A stretch of 64,000 bases of DNA, from assembly GCA_016802295.1 (NCBI GenBank), contig JAESIW010000180.1, positions 4,695,975 through 4,759,974 of the forward strand. Reading direction: 5' to 3'. The first letter of the stretch is position 1. The number at the start of each line of letters is the position of its first letter. Source of the DNA: Brachionus rotundiformis (Eukaryota > Rotifera > Eurotatoria > Ploima > Brachionidae). The notes beneath the pieces are model-generated. The model was not told the origin of the DNA. It did not search any database and was given only the letters and a program-made list of their open reading frames with translations. This document shows, piece after piece, positions 63,822 to 64,000 of this stretch. The translations under genes and the position numbers were made by a program.

Positions 63822-64000
63822 TCTATGAGGGTTGTTAAATATGAAAATTTTTCGCGACTTATGAGGACGTTAATTGGTTTGAAAAAACAATTAAACGAGT
63901 TGCGGAAGAAGAGCTCGGCGAAAAGTATGCCGAGGTTGTGAATACATCGCGTTATTTTGTTGACTTTATGAGGTAATTTTATTCAGAAATTGAAGCCTAA
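63822..64000 (+). pseudogene. stray near-identical copy of dynein exon a with flanks
   Basis: Matches 56047-56235 at about 95 percent across exon and intron flanks and continues to the window edge. The exon frame stays open, and the donor AG|GTAATTTT is intact, but a short deletion removes the acceptor (CCAGGT). The copy reads SRYFVDFMR where the gene reads SRHFVDFMR; Tyr is the family norm (TYFVDFLR in human DNAH5). It may be a duplicated exon, the start of a dynein pseudogene, or a misplaced allelic fragment in the assembly. Confidence 0.85.

Noticed and set aside
1..64000. tRNA genes, rRNA, CRISPR arrays or bacterial operons
   Set aside because: No B-box-like GTTCGAATC context with a matching fold, no spacer-repeat arrays, and all genes have spliceosomal introns and animal families.

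Overview
The window is nuclear DNA from a small, very AT-rich metazoan genome. Genes have many short GT-AG introns (often about 45-60 bp), standard code, and clear animal families. The overall picture (AT content, tiny introns, compact genes separated by featureless AT-rich DNA, decayed LINEs and MITEs) would fit a monogonont rotifer such as Brachionus. That is inference and no species marker is present. All gene models here were assembled by hand from the sequence: exon phases were checked to be consistent, but no transcript data were available.

Left part (1-9.0 kb), mostly minus strand: the N-terminal part of a VWA-domain protein running off the left edge, a 69-aa coiled-coil ORF, a leucine-rich-repeat relic, a plus-strand coding relic, then TFDP (the DP partner of E2F) lying 108 bp downstream of LSM10 (U7 snRNP Sm-like protein) in an operon-like arrangement. 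An ankyrin-repeat gene with an apparent non-canonical AT-AC junction and a cytochrome b561 gene follow.

9-17.7 kb, plus strand: an AT-rich spacer holding a three-unit tandem repeat of about 100 bp with a splice-donor-like core, a DUF4537/Tudor-like protein gene, a serine-rich basic protein and a cytochrome b5-like protein.

18.1-19.0 kb: two identical U4 snRNA genes facing each other in a perfect 230-bp inverted repeat that also includes their upstream regions.

22.1-37.3 kb, plus strand: a 14-exon gene for a p140Cap (SRCIN1)/sickle tail (KIAA1217)-like scaffold with an 8.6-kb first intron and an extra ATG-bearing exon that looks like an alternative start. It is followed by a 676-bp foldback element abutting a 5'-truncated non-LTR retrotransposon with a YADD motif.

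39.7-42.2 kb, minus strand: two tandem paralogous secreted EGF-domain proteins, one ending in a Gly/Met-rich repeat and the other carrying polyproline and Asn/Gln-rich sequence.

44.6-63.2 kb, plus strand: an essentially complete outer-arm axonemal dynein heavy chain of the DNAH5/DNAH8 type (about 4,599 aa) with two candidate first exons, a tandemly duplicated 42/43-residue exon between AAA3 and AAA4, and a large intron holding a LINE relic split by a pogo/Tigger-like MITE. A near-identical stray copy of one of its exons lies downstream at the right edge.
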